A DNA stretch of 64,000 nucleotides from Actinomycetota bacterium. Lineage in GTDB: Bacteria; Actinomycetota; UBA4738; HRBIN12. The DNA lies in contig DASQWI010000026.1 in the NCBI GenBank assembly GCA_035640355.1, forward strand, positions 62,001 through 126,000, written 5' to 3'. Numbering within the stretch: the first letter of the stretch is position 1; each line of letters starts with the position of its first letter. The translations under genes were made by a program, and so were the position numbers. A model generated the notes under the pieces. It searched no databases. It had not been told where the DNA came from and saw nothing but the letters and a program-made list of their open reading frames with translations. This document shows, piece by piece, positions 45,292-54,521 of this stretch.

Positions 45292-46707
45292 TCAAAAGCC
45301 CAGGTCAGAGCGCCTTTTGGCCCGTTCTGGGTGGCCGTTTGTCGGTCCGTCGATGGCAATAGACCGAACGCCCTCGGCCGGCCCGGAATGTCGGCGCGAT
45401 GCTCCGGCCCAGGTCAGGGCTTCTTTCGCGTGATGAACCGGGATCATCCGCACGCCGTCGATCCCTTCGGTGCCCGGCGCGGCGAAGACCGTGCGGATCC
45501 CCGCGGCACGCGCGACGCTGAGGCGCGCCGGCATCGCCGCGACGCCGCGAATCACGCCGGTCAGGCCTACCTCGCCGACGAACGCCGACGCCTCGGGCGG
45601 AAGGCGCTCGGTCGCTGCAGATGCCAGCGCTGCTGCGAGCGCCAGGTCGCAGGCGGGGTCGTCGACGCGGATACCACCGGCAGACGCGCCGAACAGGTCG
45701 GCCCGTCCGACCGGGATCGAGGCACGCTCCAGCACGGCCGCCACCAGGTGGAAGCGCCGGGGGTCCAGGCCCGTCACGTGGCGCCTCGGCGGACCTTGCG
45801 TCGGCGCGACGAGCGCCTGAACCTCTACCGCGAGAGCCCGCCGCCCGGCCCGAGGCAGTGCCACGGCAGCGCCCGGTTCGAGCTGGTGGGAAAACAGCAC
45901 GTCCGACGGGTCGATCTCGTGGAGCCCCCGCGCCGTCATCTCCAGCCATGCGACCTCGCCCTCGGCGCCGAACCGGTTCTTGCCCCCGGTGAGCATCCGA
46001 AGTCCCGATCGCGGGTCGCCGTCGAACGTCAGCACGACGTCGACGGCGTGCTCGAGCGTTCGAGGGCCGGCCACGTCGCCGTCCTTGGTGACGTGGCCGG
46101 TCAGGACCACGGCGATGCCGAGCGCCTTGGCCAGGCCGACGAGCGCGTCCGCACACGAACGCACCTGCGCGGGCCCGCCCGGGACCTGCCCGCTGTCGGG
46201 GTCACGAAGGGTCTGCACCGAATCGACGGCGAGGAGAAAGGGCCGAGATGTGTGGGCGGCCGCCACGACCGACGGCAGCTCGCGTCCTGGAACGAACGAG
46301 ACCGAGGCGCCGTCGACGCCGAGCCGCCGCGCGCGGGATGCCACCTGCCCGCGCGACTCTTCGCCTGACGCGAGGAGGCAGGAGAGCCCCGCTGCCGACA
46401 GGTTGGCCACCACCTGGAGGAGGAGCGTCGACTTGCCGATCCCGGGCTCGCCTGCGAGCAGCGCGACCGAGCCGGGGACGACCCCGCCGCCGAGCACACG
46501 GTCGACGCCGGCGAACCCGGTCGACACGCGTTGGTCCTCGTCGCCGTCGTGCACGAGCACCGTGACCTCGACGCCACCCGCGGCCATCTCGGTCTCGGCG
46601 CGCTCCGCGATCGTTCCCCAACCACCGCAGCCGGGACAGCGCCCCGCCCACCGGGCGAGCTGTTGTCCGCAATCACGGCAAACGAAGAGCGTCCGAACCT
46701 TGACCAC
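45292..46707 (-). CDS. radA: DNA repair protein RadA
   Basis: A branch-migration ATPase in homologous recombination. 471 residues. Zinc finger CRDCGQQLARWAGRCPGC (residues 10-27), Walker A AGEPGIGKSTLLLQ, Walker B LLAVDSVQTL, RadA-specific KNRFGAEGE and a Lon-like C-terminal domain (SAGGIRVDDPACDLALAAAL). GTG 46707 has TAGGGT (46719-46714) 6 nt upstream: leaderless. Confidence 0.97.
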   Translation of the reverse strand: MVKVRTLFVCRDCGQQLARWAGRCPGCGGWGTIAERAETEMAAGGVEVTVLVHDGDEDQRVSTGFAGVDRVLGGGVVPGSVALLAGEPGIGKSTLLLQVVANLSAAGLSCLLASGEESRGQVASRARRLGVDGASVSFVPGRELPSVVAAAHTSRPFLLAVDSVQTLRDPDSGQVPGGPAQVRSCADALVGLAKALGIAVVLTGHVTKDGDVAGPRTLEHAVDVVLTFDGDPRSGLRMLTGGKNRFGAEGEVAWLEMTARGLHEIDPSDVLFSHQLEPGAAVALPRAGRRALAVEVQALVAPTQGPPRRHVTGLDPRRFHLVAAVLERASIPVGRADLFGASAGGIRVDDPACDLALAAALASAATERLPPEASAFVGEVGLTGVIRGVAAMPARLSVARAAGIRTVFAAPGTEGIDGVRMIPVHHAKEALTWAGASRRHSGPAEGVRSIAIDGPTNGHPERAKRRSDLGF

Positions 46708-46901
46708 CCGCCGACCCTAGCGGGAGGGTCCGACAATCGATGGTCGGCGACACCGACGCGAGTGATGTCGGCGCCCCCGAGTAGGGTCGTCGCGGCGGTC
46801 GGTGGCCGTCCCCCGCGGTCGGCCCGGAAATCCTCTCCCTTCGCCATGCGCTCAGACCGCGGTGCGTCCGATATGAAAGAGAACGGGCAGGAGAAGGCGA
46901 C

Positions 46902-47246
46902 GTGCAGGCGGTCTCAGCGGAACGATTCGTCGAAGACGGGACCCTGACCGTCGCGCCCGACCTTCCGGCGTCGGGCGGGAGGAGCGAATACCCCCTCGTC
47001 CTGGTCGAATGGCACGACGCGTGGTTCGACGCCGACCAGTCCGGACCGGAGGACTGCCGCGCCGACTACGTGGTCCGAACGGTCGGGTTCTTGATCGCCG
47101 ACGGCCCGAGATTCCTGTCGATCGCCCATGAGGTCCTTCCGGACGACGACGGGTTCCGCGCCGTCACGCACATCCCGCTCGCCATCGTCGAGTCGGTCAC
47201 GAACCTGTCGCTGCAGCCGCAACGAGACGCTTCGACACTTCCCTGA
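46902..47246 (+). CDS. hypothetical protein, 114 residues
   Basis: Acidic, soluble, with a beta-rich centre (YPLVLVEWHDAWFD, DYVVRTVGFLIADGPRFLSIAHEV, THIPLAIVESVTNL). Family not recognised; the pattern resembles small actinobacterial proteins of phage-like origin but without support. GTG 46902 follows AGGAGAAGGCGAC. Confidence 0.6.
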   Translation: MQAVSAERFVEDGTLTVAPDLPASGGRSEYPLVLVEWHDAWFDADQSGPEDCRADYVVRTVGFLIADGPRFLSIAHEVLPDDDGFRAVTHIPLAIVESVTNLSLQPQRDASTLP

Positions 47247-47261
47247 GCGCACGCGAGCCCC

Positions 47262-47267
47262 TATACT
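47262..47267 (+). promoter_or_regulatory. -10 element (TATACT) of the RIO kinase leader
   Basis: A near-consensus -10, AT-rich against the local background. It would start a transcript about 250 nt before the kinase start. No clear -35 at the right distance. Confidence 0.5.
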
Positions 47268-47321
47268 TCGGCGAACGGATACCGGAAGCGTCCAGAAGGC
47301 CCCGGAAGGAGGGATGAAGAC

Positions 47322-47375
47322 ATGACAGCGAACGCCGCCGCCGTGATGCCGCATCCCTCGAGGAGCGCGATCTAG
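47322..47375 (+). CDS. 17-codon leader ORF upstream of the RIO-type kinase
   Basis: MTANAAAVMPHPSRSAI, started by ATG with GGAAGGAGGG nearby, and ended 29 nt before an intrinsic terminator. A second ATG frame (MTAPYAHRHDL, 47464) has AAGGAGG and overlaps the kinase start in another frame. It may be a regulatory upstream ORF; no amino-acid bias gives away a sensed metabolite. Confidence 0.35.
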   Translation: MTANAAAVMPHPSRSAI

Positions 47376-47404
47376 CCGCAGGGTCCGTCCAGGCCCGCAC
47401 CGCC

Positions 47405-47430
47405 AGCCGCCCCCGAGGGGCGGCTTTCTT
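47405..47430 (+). terminator. intrinsic terminator/attenuator inside the kinase leader
   Basis: AGCCGCCCC-CGA-GGGGCGGCT followed by TTCTTG. It lies between the leader ORF and the kinase gene, so transcripts from 47262 must read through it. Confidence 0.75.
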
Positions 47431-47525
47431 GTTGCCCTTATCCCACCGGAAGGAGGTACGTCGATGACTGCGCCCTACGCGCACCGACACGACCTGACCG
47501 TAGCGACAGGGAAAGGACACCAGCG

Positions 47526-48296
47526 TTGGAAACGCTCGAGAACGAAGACAGCTCGTTCAACTACTTCATCGACGAGGGCCTGATCACGGACGTCGTTCGG
47601 GTCATCAAGACGGGGAAGGAGGCGTCCGTCCACTTGTGTCGGGCGAACCTCGCCACCGGCGAGGACCTGGTCGCGCTGAAGCTCTACCACCCGCTCGATC
47701 GCCGGGATTTCCGTGACGAGTCGCTCTACAGGGACGGCGAGTGGATCAAGGAGCGACGCATCCGCGTCGCACTGGAGAAACGCACTCGTTACGGACGCGA
47801 GGTGCAGGGATCGATCTGGGTGAACCGAGAGTGGGAGACCCTGACCGCGCTCTCAGAAGGCGGGGCGCCGGTTCCACGCCCCATCGCCGCGACACACGAT
47901 GCGATCCTCATGTCGTACATAGGCGATAACGAGATGGCGGCGCCGCAACTGCGCTCAGTCCGGCCCGACCGCGATGAGGCACACGACCTGTTCGAGCAGA
48001 TGATCCGGGCGATCGAGATGATGTTGTTTCGCAACGTCATCCACGGCGACCTGTCGGCATACAACGTGCTGATATGGGATGGCCGCGTGACCGTGATCGA
48101 CCTGCCTCAGGCAGTGGATCCAAGGAAGAACCGGCACGCCGAGGGGCTCCTGGAACGCGATGTAACGCGGATCTGCGAGCACTTCGAGCGCTACGGCGTC
48201 CGATCGTCACCGAAGAGCATCGTGTCCGACCTATGGACGGGGTGGACGTTCGCCGACCTCGTCCCCGAAGAGCTGCGTGTCGAGCTGGAGCTCTAG
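47526..48296 (+). CDS. RIO1-like atypical serine kinase
   Basis: 256 residues. RIO signatures: flexible loop TGKEASVHLCRA (P-loop-like STGKEA), IHGDLSAYNVLIW (catalytic HGDLSxxN) and TVIDLPQAVD (metal-binding IDxPQ). RIO kinases or ATPases act in archaeal and eukaryotic ribosome maturation; bacterial roles are largely unknown. TTG 47526 has AAAGGA 8 nt upstream. It converges on a hypothetical gene with 4 bp overlap. Confidence 0.9.
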   Translation: METLENEDSSFNYFIDEGLITDVVRVIKTGKEASVHLCRANLATGEDLVALKLYHPLDRRDFRDESLYRDGEWIKERRIRVALEKRTRYGREVQGSIWVNREWETLTALSEGGAPVPRPIAATHDAILMSYIGDNEMAAPQLRSVRPDRDEAHDLFEQMIRAIEMMLFRNVIHGDLSAYNVLIWDGRVTVIDLPQAVDPRKNRHAEGLLERDVTRICEHFERYGVRSSPKSIVSDLWTGWTFADLVPEELRVELEL

Positions 48297-48664
48297 GCGT
48301 TACGCGCGCCGCGGAACTCGAGCGTGTAGGTCCACGCCGAGCCGTCGGGCGCGTGCTCGAAGCTCTGGAGCCGCCCGACCTCGCCGCCAGGGAGGAGCAC
48401 GGGAAGTCCAACGTGCTCCGATCCCGGCCACAGCTCCTCGCGCACCCGCTCATCCAGCCGGAGCAGTGTCATGGGCTCCTCGCCCGAGCGTTCGAGCGGC
48501 TCGCACCACTCGGCGCCCTTCTGATCCGCCCGGCGGAACCGAACGAGCTTCGGCACGGCGTGGAGCAGCAGTGGCTCGCCGGGAAACGCCCAACCCTTGC
48601 CGAAGAAGCGCCACCGTTCGCCGTCCTTGGACGTCTCGACGGCCCAGGGGATGTGTTCGCCCAC
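48293..48664 (-). CDS. hypothetical protein, 123 residues
   Basis: Soluble, mixed alpha/beta, rich in Trp/Arg/Glu (IPWAVETSKDGERWRFFGKGW, GLPVLLPGGEVGRLQSFEHA, WTYTLEFRG). Not recognised. GTG 48664 lacks a clear ribosome site. Convergent with the RIO-type gene. Confidence 0.55.
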   Translation of the reverse strand: MGEHIPWAVETSKDGERWRFFGKGWAFPGEPLLLHAVPKLVRFRRADQKGAEWCEPLERSGEEPMTLLRLDERVREELWPGSEHVGLPVLLPGGEVGRLQSFEHAPDGSAWTYTLEFRGARNA

Positions 48665-48772
48665 GCGCGCAGGCTAGACGAGCGCCCTGGATGCGTGAAT
48701 CCCCTCGAATGGGAGATGCGGCGAGGGCGTCGGAGAGCACATCCTTGCTCCCTCCAGGGCCAGACACCGAAG

Positions 48773-48800
48773 GGCCCGGCAGCCAAGTGGTTGCCGGGCC
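48773..48800 (-). terminator. hairpin terminator after clpC
   Basis: 9-bp GGCCCGGCA/TGCCGGGCC stem with a 10-nt loop, 55 bp past the clpC stop. No U-run. Confidence 0.55.
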
Positions 48801-48854
48801 ATCGGTCTTGCAGTCGGACGGCGGGAGCCGCCCGACGTTCTGAAGCGCTTCCGC

Positions 48855-51344
48855 CTATCCCTCCTGGGAGCCCGCGAGCTCGACCGGCGGGACGTCGGGC
48901 GGAACGCCCACGCCCTCGAACACGATCTCGCCGTCGCGAGCGTCGATGATGACCGTCTGTCCGGCGCGGAACTCTTTCCACAGGAGCTTCTCCGAGAGCG
49001 GGTCCTCGACCATCCGCTGGATCGTTCGCCGCAGTGGACGGGCGCCGAGCGCCGGGTCATAGCCCTTCTCGGCGAGCAGCGTCTTGGCCTCGTCCGTCAG
49101 CTCGATCTCGAGGTCCTTGCCCTTAAGCTGCTCGCGCACTCGCCGCGTCATCAGGTCGACGATGCGCTTCACGTCCTCCTGAGTGAGCGAGTGGAAGACG
49201 ATCACCTCGTCGATCCGGTTCAGGAACTCGGGTCGGAAGGACTTCTTGAGCTCGTCCATGACCCGGTCCTTCATCTTCTCGTAGGTCATCTTCTCGTCCG
49301 GACGCGCCGCGAACCCGATCCCCGGTCCCTTCTGGATGTCCCGGGTCCCGAGGTTCGACGTCATGATGATGATCGTGTTCTTGAAGTCGACCTGGTGTCC
49401 CTGGCTGTCCGTCAGCCGCCCGTCCTCGAGGATCTGGAGCAGCGTGTTGAACACGTCGGGGTGCGCCTTCTCGATCTCGTCGAACAGGATCACGCTGAAC
49501 GGCTTGCGCCTGACCGCCTCGGTCAGCTGACCGCCCTCCTCGTATCCGACGTATCCCGGAGGCGAGCCGATCAGACGGCTGACCGTGTGCTTCTCCATGT
49601 ACTCGGACATGTCGAGCTGGATCAGGGCGTCCTCGTCGCCGAACAGGAACTCGGCGAGCGCCTTGGACAACTCGGTCTTCCCGACACCCGACGGCCCGAG
49701 GAAGATAAACGAGCCGGCCGGCCGCTTGGGGTCCTTGAGGCCAGCGCGCGTGCGACGGATCGCCTTGCTGACCGCGGTGATCGAGTCGTTCTGGCTGATG
49801 ATCCGCTTGTGGAGCTCGTCCTCCATGCGGAGCAGCTTCTCCGTCTCCTCTTCGGTCAGCTTGAACACCGGGATGCCGGTCCAGGTGGAGAGAACCTCGG
49901 CGATCTCTTCTTCGTCGACCTCCGACAGGATGTCCATCTCGCCGGACTTCCACTCGCGCTCACGGCGCTCGCGCTCGGCGCGGAGCTGGCCCTCCTGGTC
50001 GCGGAGCGACGCCGCACCCTCGAAGTCCTGTGCGTCGATCGCCGACTCCTTCTTCAGGCGAACCTCAGCGATCTTCTCGTCGATCTCGCGGACGTTCGGC
50101 GGTGCGGTCATTCGACGGATCCGCATGCGTGAGCCGGCCTCGTCGATGAGGTCGATCGCCTTGTCGGGCAGGTACCGGTCGCTGATGTACCTGTCGGCGA
50201 GGTTGGCGGCCGCGACGAGCGCGTCGTCGGTGAAGTTCACGCGATGGTGCGCCTCGTACCGGTCGCGGAGTCCCTTCAGGATCTCGATCGTGTGCGCGAC
50301 GGTCGGCTCCTCGACGTTGATCGGCTGGAGCCGCCGCTCGAGCGCCGCGTCCTTCTCCAGGTGCTTGCGGTATTCGTCGCGCGTGGTCGCGCCGATCGTT
50401 TGGAGCTCGCCGCGTGCGAGCATCGGCTTGAGGATGCTGGCGGCGTCGATCGCGCCCTCGGCCGCGCCGGCGCCGACGAGCGTGTGCAGCTCGTCGATGA
50501 ACAGCACGATGTCGCCGCGCGTCCGGATCTCCTTCAGGACCTTCTTCAGACGCTCCTCGAAGTCGCCCCGATAGCGTGACCCGGCGACGAGCGCGCCGAG
50601 GTCGAGCGTGTAGATCTGCTTGCCCTTGAGCGTTTCGGGCACCTCACCCTTGACGATGTCCTGCGCGAGGCCCTCGACGATGGCCGTCTTGCCGACGCCG
50701 GGCTCGCCGATCAACACCGGGTTGTTCTTGGTCCGGCGCGAGAGGACCTGCATGACCCGCTCGATCTCCTTCTGGCGACCGATCACGGGGTCGAGCTTGG
50801 TTTCGCGCGCGAGTTGCGTGAGGTTCCTTCCGAACTGGTCGAGCACCATCGAGCCCTGTCCCTGGCCTTCGCCGGTGCCGCCCGGAGTGGTCTCGCCCTT
50901 GCCGCCGGTGTAGCCCGACAGGAGCTGGATGACCGTCTGGCGAACGCGGTTCAGGTCGGCGCCGAGCTTCTGCAGTACCTGCGCGGCGACGCCCTCGCCT
51001 TCGCGGATCAGGCCGAGCAGGATGTGCTCGGTGCCGATGTAGTTGTGCCCCAGCTGAAGCGCCTCCCGTAGCGAGAGCTCGAGGACCTTCTTGGCACGGG
51101 GCGTGAAGGGAATGTGCCCGGTCGGAGCGGCCTGACCCTGGCCGATGATTTCCTCGACCTGCTGCCGCACGGCCTCGAGCGAGATGTTGAGCGACTCGAG
51201 CGCCTTGGCGGCGACGCCCTCACCCTCGTGGATCAGGCCGAGCAGGATGTGCTCGGTGCCGATGTAGTTGTGGTTGAGCATCCTCGCCTCTTCTTGGGCG
51301 AGGACGACGACTCGGCGGGCCCGGTCGGTGAAACGCTCGAACAT
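48855..51344 (-). CDS. clpC: ATP-dependent Clp protease ATP-binding subunit ClpC
   Basis: An AAA+ unfoldase that feeds ClpP. 829 residues. Two N-terminal Clp_N repeats ([19 protein letters not shown] and [19 protein letters not shown]), first AAA with [12 protein letters not shown]-domain linker ([17 protein letters not shown]), second AAA with [10 protein letters not shown], then the C-terminal domain. ATG 51344 has GGGGGAG upstream. No ctsR or mcsAB neighbours, so it is probably under actinobacterial-type control. Confidence 0.97.
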   Translation of the reverse strand: MFERFTDRARRVVVLAQEEARMLNHNYIGTEHILLGLIHEGEGVAAKALESLNISLEAVRQQVEEIIGQGQAAPTGHIPFTPRAKKVLELSLREALQLGHNYIGTEHILLGLIREGEGVAAQVLQKLGADLNRVRQTVIQLLSGYTGGKGETTPGGTGEGQGQGSMVLDQFGRNLTQLARETKLDPVIGRQKEIERVMQVLSRRTKNNPVLIGEPGVGKTAIVEGLAQDIVKGEVPETLKGKQIYTLDLGALVAGSRYRGDFEERLKKVLKEIRTRGDIVLFIDELHTLVGAGAAEGAIDAASILKPMLARGELQTIGATTRDEYRKHLEKDAALERRLQPINVEEPTVAHTIEILKGLRDRYEAHHRVNFTDDALVAAANLADRYISDRYLPDKAIDLIDEAGSRMRIRRMTAPPNVREIDEKIAEVRLKKESAIDAQDFEGAASLRDQEGQLRAERERREREWKSGEMDILSEVDEEEIAEVLSTWTGIPVFKLTEEETEKLLRMEDELHKRIISQNDSITAVSKAIRRTRAGLKDPKRPAGSFIFLGPSGVGKTELSKALAEFLFGDEDALIQLDMSEYMEKHTVSRLIGSPPGYVGYEEGGQLTEAVRRKPFSVILFDEIEKAHPDVFNTLLQILEDGRLTDSQGHQVDFKNTIIIMTSNLGTRDIQKGPGIGFAARPDEKMTYEKMKDRVMDELKKSFRPEFLNRIDEVIVFHSLTQEDVKRIVDLMTRRVREQLKGKDLEIELTDEAKTLLAEKGYDPALGARPLRRTIQRMVEDPLSEKLLWKEFRAGQTVIIDARDGEIVFEGVGVPPDVPPVELAGSQEG

Positions 51345-51746
51345 ATGTCTCCCCCGGGGGCCCGAGGCCCCAGCTAGCGAACTGCTTCCTCGCGGATCAG
51401 CGGACCCCGTCCTACCCCCGAGGCAGGTTGAGCGCTCCGGTTCGGCGCCAGCTCACGCGCGCCTCCGAAGCGCCCACGCGGGCAAGTATACCCCTGGGTC
51501 CTGATAGGAGCGGTCTTGACCACGGCACATCCATACCCTCGGCCGGCTTTCGCATCTACCTCTATTCGGTAAACGTCGGCGCGTGGGATGAGGTTCTGCA
51601 ACGTTCTAACCCGACCCCCGCCGGGTATGGCCCGAAGTAGCCAGGATGGTTTCCTCCGAATGGGGCGTTGTTCGTGTGGCTTCGGTCCGTGAGGATGAAG
51701 CGCCAGCTGGCTTCCCCGGTGCCTTCCCGGGAAGGAGACGAACGAG
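51345..51746. promoter_or_regulatory. clpC / response-regulator divergent intergenic region
   Basis: 402 bp without a gene. A minus-strand TATACT (51490-51485) is a good -10 for clpC, giving a leader of about 140 nt. I see no CIRCE, CtsR or HAIR-type repeat. Near the plus-strand gene, the palindrome CCTTCCCGGGAAGG (51722-51735) covers part of its ribosome site. Confidence 0.5.
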
Positions 51747-52133
51747 TTGCAGGTCGTTGTCGTCGACGATCACCAGTCCTTCCGGCGTGCGCTCACGTCG
51801 GCGCTTCGCATGGTCAAGGGCATCGACGTCGCCGGCGAGGCCGCCGGCGGGATCGAGGGCGCCGAGCGGGCCATCCTGCTCGATCCGGACCTGGTCGTGA
51901 TGGACCTGTCGATGCCTGACCTGGACGGCATCGAGTCCATGCGTCGGATCCACAAGGCAAAGCCCGACCTCCCGGTCGTGATCCTTACAGCGCACGCCGA
52001 TCCCGGCGTGGAGCGCGAGGCCCGCGATGCGGGGGCGGCCGGGTTCGTGGCCAAGGGAACGGGACTCGAGGACCTGGTCACCGTGCTGCGCGACGCCGCC
52101 GAAGACTCGCGGCACAGTCGAACGGCCGTCTGA
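51747..52133 (+). CDS. stand-alone receiver-domain protein
   Basis: 128 residues, a single REC domain of the NarL group without the HTH output: VVVDDHQSFRRAL (acidic pocket), VVMDLSMPDLDGI (phospho-acceptor Asp), VVILTAHAD (Thr) and AAGFVAKG (Lys). TTG 51747 is chosen for GGAAGGAG upstream. There is no histidine kinase gene in the window. It could serve as a phosphate sink or an adaptor. Confidence 0.85.
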   Translation: MQVVVVDDHQSFRRALTSALRMVKGIDVAGEAAGGIEGAERAILLDPDLVVMDLSMPDLDGIESMRRIHKAKPDLPVVILTAHADPGVEREARDAGAAGFVAKGTGLEDLVTVLRDAAEDSRHSRTAV

Positions 52134-52142
52134 GCTCGAGCT

Positions 52143-53687
52143 TTACCTCTCCTCGCCCTCTTCCCCGCGCCCCATGGGGCGGTGATGCGGGAACAGGATC
52201 ACGTCCCTGATGCTTGGCATGTCCGCGAGGATCGTCGCGACCCGGTCGACGCCGATCCCCAGCCCACCCGCGGGTGGCATGCCGTGTTCGAGCGCCTGCA
52301 AGAAGTCCTCGTCGAGAGGATGGGTCTCCTCTTCGCCTCGTGACCGGGCGCGCATCTGTGCCTCGAATCTGGAGCGCTGATCGTCGGGATCGGTGAGCTC
52401 GCTGTATCCGGCGCCAATCTCGATGCCACCCAGGTACGGGTCGACGTGTTCGGTCAGTTGGGGGTCGTGCCGATTCGGACGGGCAAGCGGCGAGACCTCC
52501 CGAGGAAAGTCCATGACGAACGTCGGCTCGAACAGCGTGGGCTCGACAGCGTCCTCCCACAACTCTTGAACGATCTTGCCCGGCCCCCAGGCGGGGTCGA
52601 CGTACACGCCTCGCGCGTCCGCGAGCGATCCGAGATCGCCGCGGTCGAGGTCGATCTCCTCGCCGATGTGCTCCGAGAGTGACCCGAGCATCGTGATCCG
52701 GCGCCAGGGACGACCGACGTCGAGCTCACGACCCCGGTACGTGAACGTGGTCCGACCATGGACCGCGATCGCCGCCTCGCGCATGAGTTCCTCGGTGATC
52801 CGCATCATGCCCTCGTAGTCCGTGTACGCCTGGTAGCACTCCATCATCGTGAACTCGGGATTGTGGGTGCGGTCGATTCCCTCGTTGCGGAAGTTGCGGC
52901 CGATCTCGTACACGCGCTCAAGGCCGCCGACGAGCAGCCTCTTCAGGTACAGCTCGAGCGCGATCCGTAGGTACAGATCGATGTCGAGCGCCTCATGATG
53001 GGTCACGAACGGCTTCGCCAGCGCGCCTCCCGCGAGGCTCTGGAGTACGGGCGTCTCGACCTCGATGAACCCGTTCACGTCGAGGTAGGCGCGGAACGCT
53101 GACAGCACGTTCGCCCGGGTTGTCACGATCCGCCGTGCATCGAGATCGGTCGCGAGCTGCAAGTACCGGAGCCGCTGCTGTAGGTCAGGGTCTTTGAGAC
53201 CGTGCCACTTCTCCGGGAGCGGCCGGAGCGCCTTGGACAGCATCGCCAGCCGCTCGACGAACACCGACAGCTCGCCTTTCTTCGTCTTGCCGACTCGCCC
53301 CGTCGCGGCGACGATGTCGCCCAAGTCGATCTCGTCGAGGACCGCAGCGGTGCCCTCGGCGACGTCACCCTCTCGACAGAGGAGCTGGATGTCGCCGGCG
53401 CGATCGCGAACCACGATGAACTTCAGCTTGCCCATGTCGCGCAGCATCACGACGCGGCCGGCCACCGTTCGGATCTGATCGGTGACCTCGCCGTCGGGGA
53501 TCGCGCCAGCGAACTCGTCTCTGATCGCCTTCGAGTGGGTCGGTTCGCGAACGCCGAGCGCCTGCTCCAGGTTCAGCGCGAACGCCTTGTCGCCGAGCCG
53601 CTCGCGACTCTCGCGCCGGGCCTTCAGGACCTCGCGTTCACGTCCGAGTGACGGTTCGCCGGGCGGGCCGCCGTGCGGTTCACCCAT
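52143..53687 (-). CDS. lysS: lysyl-tRNA synthetase, class II
   Basis: 514 residues. OB anticodon-binding domain (VAGRVVMLRDMGKLKFIVVRD), class II motif 2 RNFRNEGIDRTHNPEFTMMECYQAY, and motif 3 GGLGIGVDRVATILADMPSIRDVILFP. Charges tRNA-Lys in the cytosol. Last gene of the folate-pantothenate-coaX series; ATG 53687 overlaps coaX by 8 bp. Confidence 0.97.
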   Translation of the reverse strand: MGEPHGGPPGEPSLGREREVLKARRESRERLGDKAFALNLEQALGVREPTHSKAIRDEFAGAIPDGEVTDQIRTVAGRVVMLRDMGKLKFIVVRDRAGDIQLLCREGDVAEGTAAVLDEIDLGDIVAATGRVGKTKKGELSVFVERLAMLSKALRPLPEKWHGLKDPDLQQRLRYLQLATDLDARRIVTTRANVLSAFRAYLDVNGFIEVETPVLQSLAGGALAKPFVTHHEALDIDLYLRIALELYLKRLLVGGLERVYEIGRNFRNEGIDRTHNPEFTMMECYQAYTDYEGMMRITEELMREAAIAVHGRTTFTYRGRELDVGRPWRRITMLGSLSEHIGEEIDLDRGDLGSLADARGVYVDPAWGPGKIVQELWEDAVEPTLFEPTFVMDFPREVSPLARPNRHDPQLTEHVDPYLGGIEIGAGYSELTDPDDQRSRFEAQMRARSRGEEETHPLDEDFLQALEHGMPPAGGLGIGVDRVATILADMPSIRDVILFPHHRPMGRGEEGEER

Positions 53688-54459
53688 CGGGACCGGCGTT
53701 GCGTTCGAACACCAAGCGAAGCCCCTCGAGCGTGAGCCACGGGTCGTGTTCGTCGACGAACTGACAGTGCGGAACGATGAGAGGCGCCAGTCCGCCCGTC
53801 ACAACGACGGTCGCCGAGCCCCCGAGCTCCTTGCGGAGGCGGTCGATCATTCCGTCGGCCTCGGCGGCCGAGCCGTAGATCAGCGCCGACTGGATGGCCT
53901 CGACGGTGTTCTTGCCCACGACGGAACGGGGTGCGCCGAGCTCGACCTGGGGAAGTCGAGCGGTCTCGCGCGAGAGCGACGCGTTCTTCGTCTGGACGCC
54001 CGGCGCGATCGCGCCGCCGAGGAACTCGCCGCGTTCGGACACGACGTCGTAGGTGGTCGCGGTGCCGAAGTCGATCACGATGCACGGTCCGCCGTACCGG
54101 CTGAACGCCGCGAGCGCGTTCACCACGCGGTCGGGCCCGATCTCACGCGGGTTGTCGGTGGCTATGGAAAGACCGGTCTTCGTCCCGGGTTCGACGACGA
54201 TCGGCGGGAAGTTGAAGTAGCGGTTCACCATCTCGCGCAAAGCGCTCGTCGATGTCGGCACGACCGAGCTCAGCACGACGCCGGTGATCTGGTTCGAGAA
54301 CGTCAGGCCGACCTGATCCAGAAGACCGGCGAACAGCACCGCGAGCTCGTCCGCGGTGCGTTCTGAGTCGGTCGACGTTCGCCACTGCTGTTCGAGGTCG
54401 GTGCCGCGGAACACGCCGAGCACGGTGTTCGTGTTCCCGACGTTCACCGCAAGTAGCAC
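53680..54459 (-). CDS. coaX: type III pantothenate kinase
   Basis: First step of CoA synthesis. 259 residues. ASKHA fold: LLAVNVGNTNTVLGVF, the GPDRVVNALAA segment, VIDFGTATTYDVV and GGLAPLI. Type III enzymes lack feedback inhibition by CoA. Confidence 0.96.
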   Translation of the reverse strand: MLLAVNVGNTNTVLGVFRGTDLEQQWRTSTDSERTADELAVLFAGLLDQVGLTFSNQITGVVLSSVVPTSTSALREMVNRYFNFPPIVVEPGTKTGLSIATDNPREIGPDRVVNALAAFSRYGGPCIVIDFGTATTYDVVSERGEFLGGAIAPGVQTKNASLSRETARLPQVELGAPRSVVGKNTVEAIQSALIYGSAAEADGMIDRLRKELGGSATVVVTGGLAPLIVPHCQFVDEHDPWLTLEGLRLVFERNAGPDG

Positions 54460-54521
54460 GCGTTCCTCCTCTTGGTTCGGGTCATCCTGTCACGCGCCGA
54501 CCGTCCAGACACGCACGAGCG

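Noticed and set aside
46531-46947. Open frame spanning the radA upstream region into 46902
   Set aside because: Antisense to the radA start and without protein-like composition; the downstream 46902 start has its own ribosome site in a different frame.
51345-51746. Heat-shock operator upstream of clpC
   Set aside because: No CIRCE, CtsR heptad or HAIR inverted repeat could be found; only a -10-like element.
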